Source: Aphelocoma coerulescens (Eukaryota > Chordata > Aves > Passeriformes > Corvidae). Taken from it: a DNA stretch of 64,000 nt. Position numbers and translations under genes: made by a program. Below are positions 1-8,821 of the stretch, piece after piece (position 1 is the first letter of the stretch; each line of letters begins with the position of its first letter). The notes under the pieces are model-generated. The model did no database searches. It had not been told where the DNA came from and worked only from the letters and a program-made list of their open reading frames with translations. The DNA is taken from the NCBI RefSeq assembly GCF_041296385.1, contig NW_027184063.1, positions 1,364,001 to 1,428,000 on the forward strand, written 5' to 3'.

Positions 1-2
1 CA

Positions 3-707
3 AAATTGACGGCCTCAGAAATACAAATGAGACATAAGCGAGATATAAGTCAGGAAATTGGAGACATAGGGTTAGAAGAAGGGGAAGATTGGCATGGACC
101 TTCTTCAGGAGTTAAATTTGGGTGGGTATTAGAATCTCTCTTTGCACCAATATCATCATATCGAAGCAGGGAAATGTTGTACAAATTGTTGGGGCAAACA
201 GAAAGGTTGGCGGCTGTGACCAAGAAGGGATTCAAGGACTTAAATCTGCAGTTACAAGCTACGTCTAGGATGACAATTCAAAATCGGATGGCTTTAGATA
301 TGATATTGTTGAAGGAGCATGGCATATGTGGCTATCTGCATGGTAGAGATGATCATTGCTGCATTCACATCCCGAATGTTACACAGGAAGTAGAAAAGGA
401 TATAAGTCAATTAGAACAGATTGAAGGAAAGGTGAATAATATTCAGAAAGAGGCAGAACATAATTGGGTTGGAGAACTGTTCAGCTCCCTGGGAATTCGG
501 ATGTCCGGATGGATATCCTCAATTGTACAGTATGGAATCATGATTGTTATAATCATTTTAGTTGCCTTAATAGTATATAAGTGTCTTTTAGGAATGATTG
601 TCAAGGAAGGTCAACACTCTCGGCGAATAATGAAGGCGATAATGCGAAGAGAAGTTCTGGCAGAACCAGCCACTCCACCTCCTGCTTATCGCGAAACGGC
701 AACATGA
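3..707 (+). CDS. env: Endogenous retrovirus env, C-terminal (transmembrane) part, cut by window edge
   Basis: The frame is open from the window edge to a TGA at 705-707. It carries hallmarks of a retroviral transmembrane envelope subunit. First comes a helical stretch ending in the conserved run QNRMALDMILLKEHG. Next is a cysteine cluster with nine residues between the first Cys and a Cys-Cys pair. Then follow a further predicted helix, a Trp-containing membrane-proximal segment (NWVGELF), one hydrophobic membrane span at about residues 170-197, and a short Arg/Lys-rich tail. In the family this subunit anchors envelope and drives membrane fusion. The SU part lies outside the window. A polypurine tract and LTR follow at 757-1228, which fits the 3' end of a provirus. 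The visible part is unbroken, but integrity of the whole gene cannot be judged. The first codon shown is an arbitrary entry point, not a start. Confidence 0.8.
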   Translation, partial: KLTASEIQMRHKRDISQEIGDIGLEEGEDWHGPSSGVKFGWVLESLFAPISSYRSREMLYKLLGQTERLAAVTKKGFKDLNLQLQATSRMTIQNRMALDMILLKEHGICGYLHGRDDHCCIHIPNVTQEVEKDISQLEQIEGKVNNIQKEAEHNWVGELFSSLGIRMSGWISSIVQYGIMIVIIILVALIVYKCLLGMIVKEGQHSRRIMKAIMRREVLAEPATPPPAYRETAT

Positions 708-766
708 ATTGTTGAGCATCCTTGCGAACCCAGAAGAAGCTCGAAGGATGCTCAAAAGGGGGGACT

Positions 767-1228
767 TGTTACAAAAAGGATAGGATATTGGATTTTAGAA
801 GTAGTAAGGCTAAGGCTCTGCTAGGCTGTAAGGCCTCAGGTGTAGAAATAGTTCTCTTGGGAAACAGGAATGGAATGTGCTGGGTGGGGAAGTTAGGAGT
901 AGTGAATTAGCTGGGCATGGAGAACATGTCTAAAAGTAAATAGTTCTGGGTCGATATATGTGGCATGCAAGGGGGATTTCAGTGGTGGGAGTTCGTTGAG
1001 CATTATCTAAGACTAGACAACCATGAAGATATACGGCTTGGGGTATGATTATCAATTGTTAATGTTTTGTATGTGTGCCAATGTTTGAAACTGTATAAAG
1101 AGCTGAGTGAAACGATAGGTCTTTGGCAAGCCTGATTTGGGACACCAGTCCCCAGGTCCCCGGGCCCTGAATAAAGCACCACATAAACTGACTCTCTGTT
1201 GGTTTGTGTTTGTGGTCGGTGGGCAACA
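767..1228 (+). mobile_element. 3' LTR of the env-bearing endogenous retrovirus
   Basis: The LTR begins TGTTACA directly after a purine tract (AAAAGGGGGGA, 754-764) and ends GGCAACA, so it has the usual TG...CA ends. A TATA box lies at 1094-1100 and AATAAA at 1170-1175. The right flank (CCACCTTCTCAG) matches the uninterrupted sequence in three paralogous blocks near 13950, 26890 and 56040. The insertion therefore post-dates the duplications that made the blocks, or is specific to this copy. The 5' LTR lies left of the window. Confidence 0.85.
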
Positions 1229-1380
1229 CCACCTTCTCAGCTGATTGTATTTGTGTTCTCCTTTCCCTTCTGCCTTTCTTTGCCTGCTCTGTTTGTCTCT
1301 CAGTGTCTCTCTGCAGCCAGGGCAGCTCCCACCAAAGGCCCTCCCCTGATTTTGTTCCCAATCCACCAGCTAAAACAACC

Positions 1381-1782
1381 ATGGATGAGGTGATGAAGGC
1401 TGGCAGTGAAATGTCACTGGAAGATCTTGCAGCACTTGGCTTTTGGCTCCTTCCTGAGACCTTTGCCTTCAAGGGCAGGAACATCTTCTCCTTGCTGGGA
1501 ACTGGAATTCCAGATGCCTGGAGGGTGTGCCGTGGATGCCAGAGGGGCATTCCCGAGGCTCGCAGGGTGCTGGTCCTGCCGTGCCTCCCACGGGAGCTGT
1601 GCAGGGCCAGGGGACAAGGTCCAGCAGCTGGGTGGGCTCCCAGAGCAGACAGCAAAGGCTGCTTTGCTGGACATTTCCCAGCACATTCCCAGCTGGAAGC
1701 AGAGGGAGGAAGGAAAGGCAAGCGAGTCCCTGCCAGAAGCCCGGAAGGATTGGGGTGGGAAGGGACCCTGCCCGTGGGTTAG
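1381..1782 (+). other. Unrecognised 133-codon open frame, copy 1 of 4
   Basis: An ATG in a strong context (ACCATGG) opens a 402-nt frame that is unbroken, with the same length, in all four core units: 1381-1782 (+), 13404-13805 (-), 27046-27447 (+) and 56197-56598 (+). The product would start with an acidic, helix-prone run (MSLEDLAALGFWLLPE) and become Cys/Arg/Gly-rich. No family was recognised. The opposite strand is also open here in all copies, as expected for GC-rich non-coding DNA. Many copy-to-copy differences change amino acids. I lean towards non-coding or 5' regulatory sequence. Confidence 0.2.
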
Positions 1783-1905
1783 TGGGCTGAAAGCCAAGTG
1801 GAGCAAGACCTTACAATGCCATCTCCCTGCCAGCCTGTGCTGCTGACAGGAGCAGGGTGCCACTTTAGCCCTCTGTGGGTGAGACCAAACTGTGCATTCC
1901 ACTCC

Positions 1906-2340
1906 CCTTATCTCATTTCTGATGAGCTGTTCATGATGGGTCCTTTGCAGGAGCTGCCCAGTGCACCCCCAACCCCTCAGGCTATGAGGAGCTGGCTGTT
2001 AAATGAGATAAGGAAGGAGAGGCAAACCCTGGGAGGCAGGGCAGTGTTTCTTTTTCTGCACACCAATGACTCAGCTGGGATAACTCCCTCCGGGGTAGCA
2101 GCAGCAGCACAGTCCCACCCAGCCTGAGGGCTCACCTCTGCTGATGGGCCATCATGGACTGAATGGCCCCAGCACAATGGGCAGCTGCAAGGACTGAGAC
2201 CATCAAGGCTCCCAAAATATCCCATGACTCCCAGGATGACATCATTCCATTGTGAAACTGCCCACCCTGGGGAGGAGCTGAGCATTCCCCACCTGAACCT
2301 GAGCATATAAAATCTGGGTTTGAGGCCTTCTGGCAACACT
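1906..2340 (+). promoter_or_regulatory. GATA/NF-E2-like cluster and TATA promoter upstream of ZNF-A
   Basis: Over about 180 bp lie TTATCT (1908-1913), AGATAAGG (2006-2013), TGACTCAGC (2067-2075, an NF-E2/MARE-type core) and GGATAA (2078-2083). A TATA box (TATAAAA, 2306-2312) follows about 230 bp downstream. Transcription would start near 2337, and the following 110 bp would be a 5' exon of the zinc-finger gene beginning at 2827. The arrangement recurs in all four units. Paired GATA and NF-E2 sites are typical of erythroid or megakaryocytic control elements in vertebrates. That tissue role is inference. Confidence 0.5.
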
Positions 2341-2826
2341 CAAGAGATCCAGGGCAGGAGCAGAACTCCAACAGGACTATGGTCACTGCTGTCGACAAGA
2401 CTGCACCCATCACTTGGACAGGACAGTGTGTCTACCACTGTGACCAACAGGTTTTGTTTTCTTTCCTTTTGCTTTGCATGCAGCGGGACCAGGTGGTGCT
2501 CAGCACAGGAACTAAGCACCACCGTTCTGCTCTTGTCCCAGGGTGCCTGGTTATACTCAGCCTTTGTGGGTTACAGCTGTATCATGGTATTTCTTGTCAT
2601 CTCTTTGGTGAATTGTAACTCCCACCTTCATCTCTCTTGGGGCAGATCAGTGGGGTTCATTTCTCATGCCAGTTAAAACCAGCACGGTGTTTGAGAGGAT
2701 TTTACAGTCATGATATGCCCGGTGACTTCTAGAGAAGGACTTGGGCAGGAGCGACCCCTAAGCCAACACACTCACGCCTTGTTTTTCCCTCCAAACCAGG
2801 ATTTCCCACTCCCAAACCTTGGCCAG

Positions 2827-3796
2827 ATGGAGGCGGAGGCTGTGAGAAAGAGGAAGATGCCCCGGGACACCCAGGCAGGTGAGGAGGAAGTCCCTGCCCC
2901 TTTCCCCCTCTCTCCTGCTCCATCTCCCAGCCCAGCATCACCCCCAGCTGCAGGACAACCCCGCTGCCGAGGCCGTCCTGCCGGGGACGGACTGGGGGGA
3001 TCTCCTTCCCCTTCCCTGTGGCACAGAGGCAAATCCCATCATCTCCTTGTCCTTCCTCCCCCAGATGAGGAGCTGAGGATGGAGCCCAGGGAGGACAAAT
3101 CCCCGTGGCAGAACCTGGTGGAAGAGGCCATTTTGAGCAGCTCCACAGCGCCGGAATCCAACGGGGAGGAAAAGCCCCAGAGATCCCACAGGAGGAGGGG
3201 CAGCCCAGGGAGCTCTGAGGCGGAAAGACCCACCCTGTGCCAGGAAGGCGGCCAGAGATCCAGTCAGAGCTCAAACCTGGTCGTCCATGGGCAGTGTCAC
3301 GCTAGGGAGAAACGCTACAAGTGCTTGGAATGTGTGAAGAGCTTCAGCCGGAGCACCAACCTGATCCACCGCCAGATGATCCACATCGCAGAAAGGCCCT
3401 ATGTGTGTGGGGAATGTGGGAAAAGCTTCAGCACAAGCTCCTACCTGATTCGCCACCAGATGATCCACACTAGGAAAAGGCCCTTCAAGTGTGGCGAATG
3501 TGGGAAGAGGTTTCAGACCAGCTCAAGTCTCCTCCTGCACCAGCAGATTCACAAAGATTAGAGGCCCTTCCGCTGCCCTGACTGTGGGAAGGGCTTCAGG
3601 TACCAACTCCAACCTCACCAGGCACAAACGAATCCACACTGGGGAGAGGCCCTACGAGTGTCCCAAGTTTGGGAAGAGCTTCATTTCCAGCTGCAACTTT
3701 ATCCGCCACCAGAAGAGCCACACCGGGGAGAGGCCCTACGAGTGTCCTGAGTGTGGGAAGAGCTTCTCCAGGAGCTCTCACTTGACCAGACACTAA
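2827..3796 (+). pseudogene. ZNF-A: C2H2 zinc-finger gene, broken copy
   Basis: A short coding exon (2827-2878; product [17 protein letters not shown]) is followed by an intron (2879-3064, GT...CCCCCAG) and a zinc-finger exon from 3065. The split codon keeps frame. Relative to ZNF-B, -C and -D it has three breaks. There is a TAG stop at 3559-3561 in the linker after the third finger. One base is gained (or two lost) near 3603. A stop right after the last finger histidine (3794-3796) replaces the usual short tail. One downstream finger has lost its second cysteine (PKFGKSF). The putative poly(A) site is AAGAAA rather than the AATAAA of ZNF-C and -D. An intact protein would bind DNA in the nucleus, but this copy would give only a short three-finger product. 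Confidence 0.85.
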
Positions 3797-4306
3797 CAGT
3801 GCCACCAGTAAGGGAAGCCCTGCGGGTGTCCCGAGTGCAGGAAGAGCTTTGTGCACTGCTCCAACTTCATCTCGCAGCAGAGGATCCATGTCGGGTGATC
3901 CACAATGACCCCCGTTGGGCAGAGACCTGGTGACCCCTGTTCCAGATGATCCCCATTGTGGGGGGAGGATGTTTGAGAGATTTATTTCCCTTCTCATTCT
4001 CGTGCTCTGATTTCATTGCTAAGAAATTCAATCCCTGTCCCCAGACTGGGTCTGGTTTTCCGTGCTGGTGCTCGGGGCAGGAGCTCTCCTGGTCCTTATC
4101 TCAGCTCCTGGGCCTTTCCTCAGCCAACCAAAGAAGTCACTAAACAATTTTTAGCCACTCTGAGCTTTTCTCACTGATGACTGCCCAGGTGCCAGGCAGA
4201 TCTGCCGCACCCAGACCTCCCCACCTGGGCCCCCTCACCTCCAGTGCCCACCGGGAGCAAGATTAAGGGAGAGAGGGGAGGTTTCAGCACCTGCCCAGAG
4301 CTGGGG
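3797..4306 (+). other. 3' region of ZNF-A and spacer to the MHC fragment
   Basis: The first 100 bp keep a decayed finger-like sequence past the stop (GKPCGCPECRKSF, then Gln for zinc-binding His). The rest is ordinary 3' untranslated or spacer sequence shared by all four core units. No other gene was seen. Confidence 0.5.
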
Positions 4307-5073
4307 ATGGGGCAGCTGGGGCCATACTGGTGGCACTGGTAGTGCTGGGAGCCCCCTGGCCAAAGGCATGAAGCTCTCAGGTGAGCCGACGGGGGTGGGA
4401 AGAGGAGTCCAGGTATGGTGGGAAAGGTGGGGAGAGGAGGGAAAATGGGTGTGTGGGACCCATAAAATGAGTTGGAGGGGGAGTGGGACCTCCTAAAGAC
4501 AGAATGGAAAGGGGGCTGAGGACTGGGGGATGATGGGAGAGGCATGGGAAGGCTTAGAAATTGGGGAATGGAAGGGTGGGATCTCAAAACTGGGCAGGAG
4601 GGGGGTGGGGATTGGGAGGATTGTGTGAAAAGGGTTGGCAAAGGGGCAAAAGGGGGGACTGGGACCCCCAAACAAATGGGGGCAGGGGCTGGCAGCTGGG
4701 GATTGATGGGAAAGGAAGGGAGAAAAGAGAAAAAGGGTGCAAATGAGAGTGGGACTGCAGGAAGGAAGGTCCCATGGCGGCCGTGGAGCAAGGGGTTGTG
4801 GAGTGGGGATCTGGGGTGGCCCCCTGAGCTCTTGGCTTTCTGTGGGGTGCTGGGGGCTGCTGGGGGGGCACCCCCTGACCTGTGTCCTGCATAGACAGGG
4901 GTCTTCCAGGACATGGTAAAGTCCAACTGTTGTTTCATTAATGGTACTGACCAGGTGGGGTTTGTGGTGAGGTTCAGCTCCAGCCTGGAGCAGCTCCTGC
5001 ACTTGGACAGCAATGTGGGGCACTGCGTGGGGGACACGCTGTATGGGGAGAAACAGGCCCGCTACTGGAACAC
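4307..5073 (+). pseudogene. MHC class II beta-like fragment (leader plus truncated exon 2), copy U1
   Basis: The leader-like exon (4307-4380) contains the hydrophobic run AGAILVALVVLGAP before a GTGAGC donor. That frame is not in phase with the ATG, so the leader is frameshifted. After a G-rich intron, exon 2 (4899-5073) has beta-1 domain marks: GVFQDMVKS, the first disulphide Cys, the N-glycosylation site NGT, and the RYWN motif. The remaining third of exon 2, the second disulphide Cys, and exons 3-6 are absent. An LTR begins at 5074, right after GGAACAC. Class II beta chains present peptides to CD4 T cells at the cell surface. This fragment cannot. The family call rests on domain motifs and exon order. 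Confidence 0.75.
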
Positions 5074-5678
5074 TGTCCTGGGGTGATGTTATGAGGCTGC
5101 TTTATTCCTTAACCCTCCGCTCAATGCCCAAGGGCGCTGTGTCTTTAGGATGGACCTGGGGGTGGGGCCAGAGCCACGGGACGCGAGTGAGGGTCAGTTC
5201 AACGGCTAGAGCCCAACGGCTCAGGGGCTCCGGGGTCTCGGCAGGGCCTTGGAGGGAGTGCACTGGGAGCGTTGTGCAGCTCCTTGGGTTTTTGGTGTTC
5301 TGGCTAGCTGGAAGAAGGTTCTGTTGGGTTTTCTTGCTCTTTTTCCCTTCCCTCCCCTTTGCCTCGCTCCTATCCCATCCCTTCCCTCCAGTCCAGGGAG
5401 CCTGTGAGTTGGCCCCGGTGGGCCCGCGGTGTGGCCCCGGCTGGTCCGAGCCCATGTGTCTGTTACCTCTCCAGGAATTTGTTGTATTTCGGGGTTTGTT
5501 TCCCCTGTTCTACCCTGCTTTGTTTGGTGTTAATAAACAGTTTGGGTTTTTTCCCACTTTACGTTCTTGTGACCCACTTGTCTTACTGGTAGAGGAAAAG
5601 GAGAGGTCCTTTTCCCTTTGGAGGAGACACTCATTCCAGAGTGTTTCCTCCTGAATTCTTGTCTCCATAACCGAGACA
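5074..5678 (+). mobile_element. ERV-L-like 5' LTR inside MHC exon 2, copy U1
   Basis: The element runs from TGTCCTGGGG to CCGAGACA (605 bp) with AATAAA at 5532-5537. It is followed by a primer-binding-like site, TTTGGTGCCCGAC, and a leader up to about 5777. The same LTR sits at the same MHC position in all four units, so insertion came before the duplications. A diverged LTR of the same family is the 3' LTR at 36029. Confidence 0.8.
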
Positions 5679-5825
5679 TAAATTTGGTGCCCGACTTAAG
5701 GGGAACATGGAAGTGAAAAAAAATCAAAACCATTTTGGTTTGGATCACTTTTGTATTGAGGTACAGCAGTAAGACTTTTCAGAGACTGAGAGCTTCAGGG
5801 CCCCTTGTCATCCCTTGGTCGATAC

Positions 5826-6860
5826 TTAGATCACGTGACAGGGACCCCAAATGCCTCTCTTCAGTGCCATCCAGAATATACCATCGCTTGCAGTGTCCCA
5901 GATTCGGACCATCCATCTTAATATAGTTTCATCAGGCCGTTGGGTGCAATCCTTCCTCAGGGTACGAAGGCTCTCTATGGACAGGGACTCGGTAATGATT
6001 TCAGGTTCCACTTGCTCTGCTGGCTGTGAAGGTCCTGGCTGCCCATCACCATCCAGCGGGCAAATGGATTTGGCTTTGTGTTTCTTTCTCTGAACAGGGG
6101 CAATTGTTGTTGGTTTAGGCTCCCCATCTGCTTTAGCTGCAGCTGGAGTGATTGGGGTGTCTGCTGCCTTATTCTCCTGCCCCTCTGGCTGTATCTTCTG
6201 CCCTACAGAATCCAGCAGCGTGCGGTTAGCATTAGCCAGGACCCAGCACATGGCAATGAGCTTTTCCTTTTCATCAGTGTTGTTATTGCAGTTTTCCTTC
6301 AGATACTTCCCCACATCAGCTGGATTCTGAAATTGTTCAGGGGGGAGGTTCCAGGCTCCTGGGTCAGAAAAGTGCTTCAGGGTCAGGCCTATGTCCTCCC
6401 ATACCCCACAGCACTTAGGATTTTCTGCAACTGGGGCAGGTGTCTGGGCAACCCCTCTGGAAATCTCAGCCCTTGTTTTAAACAAGTTGGAGACCACACT
6501 GAGAAACCCTGCTAGGTAACATAACAAGGAGGTGGCATCTTTGACATCCAGGGGAAACTGGACACTTTCAAAAGGTGACGTGCCAGATCTGAAGGGGAAG
6601 AAGGAGATGAAGGGCTGGGAGTTTTCATCCCCTGCTTTTCCCCTAACAAGCTGGGTGTAATTGCTAATACATTCCAAAAGGAAGCTACCAAGGCCAGAAT
6701 GGGAAAACAACATGACATACACCTTCTCCATGGCTTCCATTACTCCAGCCAAACTTCGATGAATCACTGCCACCAGGCATATTAAAATGGCAGTGCTGAT
6801 TCTTATTCCTGACTTATAAAAATGTAAGCCAGGGACACGACTGCCCATAGCTGTGGACAT
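5826..6860 (-). pseudogene. gag: ERV-L-like gag, amino-terminal part, truncated
   Basis: A 344-residue open frame has the composition and layout of avian ERV-L-type Gag. It starts with a hydrophobic N-terminal segment (ISTAILICLVAVIHRSLAGV). A region rich in Pro, Lys and Gln follows, then a conserved-looking run ending RPDETILRWMVRIWD. Gag builds the viral core. The frame belongs to a minus-strand provirus whose 5' LTR is at 9251-9854. It is split near its start by an LTR element (6862-9103) and ends at the palindrome junction, where it meets the leader of the U1 LTR head-on. Pro and pol are missing here. The Gag identity is from memory of family features, not a search. Confidence 0.6.
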
Positions 6861-6861
6861 G

Positions 6862-7153
6862 TGTTGCAGTGGGGATAATGTAACACGCCTATATCAAACC
6901 AGGAGTCCCGTGGAAAAGAAATATATATAGATGGATTCTTGATAGATATTTCAGATGTTTATTTCCCCAGCCGCACGGCCGGGCTCTGCTGAGGAACTGT
7001 TAGAGTCACAGGGAACCGAGGGTCCTTGCCCGCGCAGGAAACACAAACCAACCCATGGGGAATGAGGCTGACCAGAGGCAGGGAAACCCCGTGTTTCTGT
7101 GCCCTCAGGGCCCCTCTCCCAGGGCTACATGGCAGGGGGAGGAGACCCCGACA
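6862..7153 (-). mobile_element. 3' LTR of the cold-shock element
   Basis: This 292-bp LTR, read on the minus strand, starts TGTCGGGGTC and ends CTGCAACA. A poly(A) signal AATAAA lies in the minus sense near 6960. A related solo LTR is at 35019-35309 on the plus strand. Confidence 0.8.
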
Positions 7154-7353
7154 TTTCCCCCGTTTTATTTTAATAAAAGGAGAATGAAGACAACTGGATG
7201 GATAAACAAAACAAGAACAGTTTCAAAACAAAACAAGCCACCCTCCTGAGTCTTTAAATGTCCAAACAGATTCTGTGGAACATCTTAGGGCTGACAGAAG
7301 GGAGACAGAACTCTCTGAGCATGCTTTGTGGGGAAACTGAGGCAGGAGAGGGT

Positions 7354-7911
7354 TTAATTTCTTCCCTCCCCATTTTCATCCCCCACTCGGCACTGGAAAG
7401 GGATTTTTGGGGAAACAATTGGCAAAGGTATGGTTTTGTGAGGGAAACCATGGATGGAAAAACGGATTGGGAATACACTGGGGGTAATAGGACATAGGGT
7501 AAAAGGGAAAGGTGGGATTAGGAAAGGGAGACTGTAGGGGGGCCTACCAAGGAGATATTGTCTAACATGACTACGATTTTTAGCATATATACTGCCTTTC
7601 ACAGGAACACCATCAGGCCCAGTGACCTGCGATGCTTGTAACCCTTTTCTACCTTGTATGATTTTGAATTCCACCACCTCTCCATCTCCCAAGCTTGGGA
7701 TGCATTTTTCTGGGTTATTCTTTTTAATAGCAGTTCTATGCACCAATATGTCTTGCTGGTTATCACATCTTGTTATAAAACCGTAATTTTGTTTAACATT
7801 ATACCATTTCACTATCCCTAAGTTCTTAGCTACTATGGTCTTTTCCTTTTTCCGAGTGGCTGCTGTTTTCTGTCTCGCTGTGTCTTTGCTCTCTCTTTTG
7901 GTCGCTCCCAT
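7354..7911 (-). CDS. Y-box-like cold-shock-domain protein encoded inside an LTR element
   Basis: This 185-residue frame has a single cold-shock domain at about residues 27-104. The RNP1-like motif KWYNVKQNYGFI is at 35-46 and the RNP2-like motif DILVH at 54-58, followed by AIKKNNPEK and VTGPDGVPV. A tail fragment (KNRSHVRQY) aligns with the segment just after the domain in YBX1-type proteins. Such domains bind single-stranded nucleic acids and package mRNA. The domain is aligned end to end without a gap, yet looks only about half identical to vertebrate YBX1. After residue 120 it becomes Pro/Phe/Ile-rich and lacks the long Arg-rich Y-box tail. It is in the sense orientation of the surrounding LTRs and ends about 190 bp before the polypurine tract, with no poly(A) tail. 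It is either a captured host gene kept by the element or a decaying transduced copy. One in-frame TGA separates it from an upstream frame. Confidence 0.7.
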   Translation of the reverse strand: MGATKRESKDTARQKTAATRKKEKTIVAKNLGIVKWYNVKQNYGFITRCDNQQDILVHRTAIKKNNPEKCIPSLGDGEVVEFKIIQGRKGLQASQVTGPDGVPVKGSIYAKNRSHVRQYLLGRPPYSLPFLIPPFPFTLCPITPSVFPIRFSIHGFPHKTIPLPIVSPKIPFQCRVGDENGEGRN

Positions 7912-7956
7912 GTTGGAATTGTCGGCGCTGCTGGTTCCTGCGCGCTTTTCCCGGGG

Positions 7957-8463
7957 TCAGCTTCGGGGCCGTGCGGGCTGGGCTGGGCCGCGCCGCTCCG
8001 TTTGCCGTGCGTCGCCTCCTCTGGTCGCAGCTTTGCTGCCGCTGCCTGGGGCTGCACCAATGTCTCTGCGCCCCCAAGCGATGCCCCCCCCGTGCCCTGC
8101 TCCAGCGCGCGTTTCGGCTGGGCGCAGCTCCGCTCTACCGCCACCACCACCAGCCGCCGCCCGCGCGCCGCCCCTCTCGTTCGGGCGTTCACGGGGCTCG
8201 CTCCACCACGCGCTGCACGGGGCCGGGGGGGCACCGCTGGGCAGTGCCGCTCCCGCCGCTCCCCGCTCCACCACCGACACTGCGGCTCGCGTGGCTCTGC
8301 CCGTGCACGGGAGCTGCCTCGCTGCTGCTCGCAGAGCGCTCGGTGCACGTGGCCTGGGTCGCACGGTCCCTGAGCCAGGCTTCCCTTCACCAGGACACAG
8401 CTGACATTGCTCAACAGTCTCGGTAATTAAATAATATTCACGAAAATATTCTTCCATCGGCAT
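7957..8463 (-). other. GC-rich open frame upstream of the cold-shock ORF
   Basis: This 168-codon frame is in phase with the downstream cold-shock frame. It is separated from it by one TGA at 7957-7959 and 45 further bases. The first 25 residues resemble a viral continuation (MEEYFREYYLITETVEQCQ). The rest is Arg/Pro/Ala/Gly-rich, as in a Y-box N-terminus or a GC-rich 5' untranslated region. It may be the gag-to-host-gene junction. Coding status is uncertain. Confidence 0.3.
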
Positions 8464-8484
8464 ATATTTTGACTCAAATATTAA

Positions 8485-8700
8485 CTATGTCCAAACGGTC
8501 TTCCAAAAGCCCTTGGTAAGAATTAAATCCCAAGAAACATAGAAAAAGTTCTTAAACAACCATGCCAGGAAGTGTTTCAGTTCTTTTTGAGCTTGAATCA
8601 AGCTAAAATTTACAAATCGTTGTTCAAGAATCATTTTAAGTTTAAGATAAATGTCCATATGCGGCTCTGAAAGCCAAGAGTCTTCCCACGGTTCCTCCAT
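8485..8700 (-). pseudogene. Gag matrix-like fragment of the cold-shock element
   Basis: A 71-codon frame has the composition of a retroviral matrix N-terminus, with the helical run QAQKELKHFLAWLFKNF. It starts about 120 bases inside the 5' LTR, where gag normally begins. A TAG ends it before the next in-frame start. It supports a retroviral origin for the element. Confidence 0.45.
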
Positions 8701-8821
8701 AGTTTAGATATGGAATAGCAAAACAAAACCAAGAAGAGGAATCCAAAGTTTCTAGGGTTTACTCACACAAATCGGTTGCTAAGGGATCAGGGATCGTTCT
8801 GCTCACAATTCCCCACCATTT

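Larger units (their letters stand above)
1229..5777 (+). repeat. Core unit copy U1, left arm of an inverted repeat
   Basis: This block matches 9140-13960 in reverse orientation, and 26890-31411 and 56041-60562 in direct orientation. It holds the unknown GC-rich ORF block, the GATA/NF-E2-like cluster and TATA box, a zinc-finger pseudogene, an MHC class II beta fragment and an ERV-L-like LTR, primer site and leader. The match with U2 stops inside retroviral leader at about 5777 (CAGCAGTAAGAC). That point is the palindrome breakpoint. Confidence 0.85.

Noticed and set aside
2379..2618. A 79-codon frame just after the TATA box
   Set aside because: The ATG is not conserved (GTG in U2, U3 and U4), no domain is visible, and it lies where a 5' untranslated exon is expected.
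4171..5037. A 288-codon minus-strand frame rich in Pro and Ser
   Set aside because: It is the opposite strand of the MHC leader, a G-rich intron and exon 2. Composition explains the open frame.
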